From: Bacillota bacterium
GTDB lineage: Bacteria > Bacillota > Clostridia > Christensenellales > UMGS416
Direction of reading: 5' to 3'
Assembly (NCBI GenBank): GCA_023428265.1
Contig: JAEYYW010000014.1
Coordinates: forward strand, 1 to 6,952
DNA length: 6,952 nt
Shown here: positions 5,458-6,952 of the stretch, piece by piece
Numbering within the stretch: the stretch's first letter is position 1
Layout of the letters: every line of letters starts with the position of its first letter
Program-made: the position numbers and the translations under genes
Notes under the pieces: model-generated
Databases searched by the model: none
The model's input: only the letters and a program-made list of their open reading frames with translations
Told to the model about the DNA's origin: nothing

Positions 5458-5540
5458 CCTCAATGAAGGAGGCAAGTAGATTTCTAAAGAGATGTGCTTG
5501 TCCCCCTCCTTGAGGGGGATGCTGCAAAGCGGCAGGGGGA
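5458..5540. repeat. Large imperfect inverted repeat with nested hairpins
   Basis: CCTCAATGAAGGAGGCAAG (5458-5476) and CTTGTCCCCCTCCTTGAGG (5497-5515) are imperfect complements around an A/T-rich centre. The right arm also folds alone as CCCCCTC-CTT-GAGGGGG (5502-5518), followed by GCTGC-AAA-GCGGC (5521-5533) and a second AGGGGG (5534-5539) that could pair with 5502-5507 instead. This is a compact, alternative-folding palindromic unit ending one base before the minus-strand stop codon. It is likely a dispersed palindromic repeat that may also serve as a terminator for either strand. Confidence 0.55.
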
Positions 5541-5541
5541 G

Positions 5542-6444
5542 TTACTTGTTATGCCTGTGAAAACACTCCTGTGGTGCCGGTGCGGCATCCCGCACGCCAA
5601 ACCCCATCTTCAGGGCCTTGTGCGGGCAGGCCTTCACACAGTCGCCGCAGCGGATGCACTCGGCGGAGTTGGGTGTTTTATAAGGCTCCACATCCAGCTT
5701 GCACACCTTGCTGCAGGCTCCGCAGGCGGTGCAGCGGTGGCCATCCACAGCCATGCGGTGCAGGCTGATGCGGTTCATCAGGCCGTAGATCGCCCCCAAC
5801 GGGCACAGGAACCGGCAGAAAAAGCGATACAGGAACACGCACGCGCCAAGGATCAGCAGCGCCAGCAGCGCCTTCCAGGCAAAGAGCAATCCCGCAGCAT
5901 CCCGCAGCGATTCGTTCATTGCCAGCAACGGCAGCGCACCCTCCACGGTGCCGGCGGGGCAGATGTATTTGCAGAACCAGGGGTCGCCCAACCCGGTGAA
6001 GTTCACCGCCACCATGGGCAGCAGGATCACAAACACACCCAGCAGCACATACTTGGTGTGTTTGAGCCACCGCAATTTTTTGGGCACCTGCGCCTTTTTG
6101 CCGGGGATTTTGTGCAGCAGGTCCTGCAGCAGCCCGAAGGGGCAGAGCCAGCCGCAGATCCAGCGGCCGGCCGCCAATCCGAACAGCAGCAGCGTGCCAA
6201 TGACATACCAGCCGATCTGGAACTTCCGGCTGCCGATCACGGCTTGCAAGGCGCCGATGGGGCAAGCCCCCAGCGCGCCGGGGCACGAATAGCAATTGAA
6301 GCCCGGTGCGCAGACGAATTTGGTCTCGCCCTTCCAGATCGTGCCCGTGGCGAAGCCGGGCAGCCAGGCGTTATGGGCCACCGCCGACAAAAGCTGCACC
6401 CAGCGCCGCCGGATGCCCTGTTTTTTTCTCTTTTGATTGCTCAT
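5542..6444 (-). CDS. Membrane 4Fe-4S protein, NapH/NosR-like polyferredoxin
   Basis: This 300-residue membrane protein is predicted to pass electrons through several Fe-S centres. N-terminal cysteines lie in CAPGFNCYSCPGALGACPIGA (45-65). The family motif CGWLCPFGLLQD is at 97-108. Further Cys pairs are CKYICPAG (158-165) and CRFLCPLGA (210-218). Two C-terminal ferredoxin clusters follow: CTACGACSKVC (238-248) and CIRCGDCVKACP (263-274). Hydrophobic segments lie at about 75-93, 132-149 and 186-207. I chose ATG 6444 (MSNQKRKK), which overlaps the stop of the upstream CXXC peptide as ATGA. The frame stays open further upstream, but only as a shadow of that peptide. NapH and NosR relatives serve nitrate or nitrous-oxide reductases or quinol oxidation, but no such reductase gene is in the window, so the partner is unknown. 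It converges with cbiO. Confidence 0.9.
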   Translation of the reverse strand: MSNQKRKKQGIRRRWVQLLSAVAHNAWLPGFATGTIWKGETKFVCAPGFNCYSCPGALGACPIGALQAVIGSRKFQIGWYVIGTLLLFGLAAGRWICGWLCPFGLLQDLLHKIPGKKAQVPKKLRWLKHTKYVLLGVFVILLPMVAVNFTGLGDPWFCKYICPAGTVEGALPLLAMNESLRDAAGLLFAWKALLALLILGACVFLYRFFCRFLCPLGAIYGLMNRISLHRMAVDGHRCTACGACSKVCKLDVEPYKTPNSAECIRCGDCVKACPHKALKMGFGVRDAAPAPQECFHRHNK

Positions 6445-6587
6445 CCGATCCCGATGCATTCCAGGCAGATGTTGGCGGCCTTGCGAAAGACCTCCAGCGT
6501 TTCGCCACGGAAGATGCCCCCCAGGATCATTGCCACGGCAACAAGGCCAATGACGACTCGGACAGCCGTCACATTCTTCACAGCCAT
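6441..6587 (-). CDS. CD1871A-like CXXC motif peptide, 48 residues, membrane anchored
   Basis: A short gene of 48 residues. It has a short basic N-terminus (MAVKN), one membrane helix (about 6-26, VTAVRVVIGLVAVAMILGGIF), a charged linker, and the C-terminal signature NICLECIGIG, with Cys41 and Cys44 as a CXXC pair. I recognise the ending as that of the CD1871A-type CXXC peptides of Clostridia, whose function is unknown. The start ATG 6587 has GGAGG (minus strand, bases 6595-6599) 7 bases upstream, an excellent site. Its TGA overlaps the ATG of the 4Fe-4S gene (ATGA, 6441-6444), so the two are one operon and probably translationally coupled. The CXXC could be a redox disulfide or a metal or Fe-S ligand; this is inference. 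Confidence 0.85.
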   Translation of the reverse strand: MAVKNVTAVRVVIGLVAVAMILGGIFRGETLEVFRKAANICLECIGIG

Positions 6588-6622
6588 GCGCAAGCCTCCA
6601 AAGAATCAAACGTCATACAAAC

Positions 6623-6651
6623 AGTATAAATGATAGATTTCCGGTTTACAA
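6623..6651 (-). promoter_or_regulatory. Probable promoter of the CXXC peptide and 4Fe-4S operon
   Basis: Read on the minus strand, TTGTAA (6646-6651) and TATACT (6623-6628) are spaced by 17 bases. They match the sigma-70 hexamers at 4 of 6 and 5 of 6 positions. Transcription would start near 6616, about 29 bases before the ATG at 6587. The site lies just upstream of a well-supported gene and ribosome binding site. Confidence 0.55.
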
Positions 6652-6672
6652 ATGCAATGGCAGGGGTATTGT
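6645..6672 (+). promoter_or_regulatory. Possible promoter of the lipoprotein gene
   Basis: On the plus strand, TTTACA (6645-6650; 5 of 6) and TATTGT (6667-6672; 4 of 6) are 16 bases apart. The -35 falls on the same bases as the minus-strand -35. If both are real, the divergent genes would share one control point. The -10 is weak, so this is tentative. Confidence 0.3.
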
Positions 6673-6716
6673 TAGTGGAGGAAAAAGAGGAAACCATTGG
6701 GAGGAACACCCGGTTG

Positions 6717-6952
<236 letters not shown>

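Noticed and set aside
5494..6633. Long plus-strand open frame of 379 codons
   Set aside because: It lies antisense to the 4Fe-4S gene, whose cysteine motifs, membrane segments and coupled start are clear. The plus-strand product is rich in His, Gln, Ala and Gly with no domain, as expected for a shadow frame in GC-rich DNA.

Overview
The window looks like a piece of a fairly GC-rich member of the Clostridia, probably Oscillospiraceae-like. It carries a DUF3842 protein, a CD1871A-type CXXC peptide and a CbiM-PDGLE cobalt/nickel importer, strong AGGAG-type ribosome binding sites, and G/C-rich palindromic spacers of the kind common in those genomes. This placement rests on gene families and is an inference. 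The right end dissolves into long C runs, which suggests a draft or metagenomic contig edge. The left end cuts into a gene.

Layout, left to right. Bases 1-159 are the 3' end of an unrecognised gene, closed by a very good intrinsic terminator (196-227). cysK (309-1241) encodes a complete cysteine synthase with all PLP-site motifs. A 282-base non-coding spacer (1242-1523) holds a folded inverted-repeat element and two further perfect hairpins. A DUF3842 protein (1524-1946) and a low-GC flavodoxin-like protein (2000-2494) follow. A consensus sigma-70 promoter (2509-2537) then drives a leader of about 165 bases that ends in an intrinsic terminator just before the ribosome binding site of cbiM. 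This arrangement is typical of a riboswitch or attenuator. The operon cbiM (2708-3754), cbiQ (3838-4653) and cbiO (4650-5375) encodes an energy-coupling-factor type cobalt or nickel importer. CbiM carries a fused PDGLE (CbiN/NikN-like) domain.

A convergent spacer (5376-5541) packed with palindromes separates this operon from two minus-strand genes: a 300-residue membrane 4Fe-4S protein (5542-6444) and, upstream of it, a 48-residue membrane peptide ending in CLECIGIG (6441-6587). They overlap by ATGA. Their probable promoter at 6623-6651 shares its -35 region with a weaker candidate promoter for a divergent lipoprotein gene (6717 to the end of the window), which runs into the poly-C tract.

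How the parts may work together. CbiM, CbiQ and CbiO form one transporter: CbiM-PDGLE is the substrate-specific membrane part, CbiQ the coupling membrane protein and CbiO the ATPase. The flavodoxin, the polyferredoxin-like membrane protein and the CXXC peptide are all predicted redox components. Their position around a transition-metal importer, with cysteine synthase nearby, suggests a metal and redox (Fe-S, Ni or Co enzyme) theme, but no functional link between them is shown by the sequence alone. The best candidate for something undescribed is the cbiM leader, which has three tandem hairpins and a terminator but no cobalamin or other class signature that I recognise. The folded 1267-1412 element is the second.
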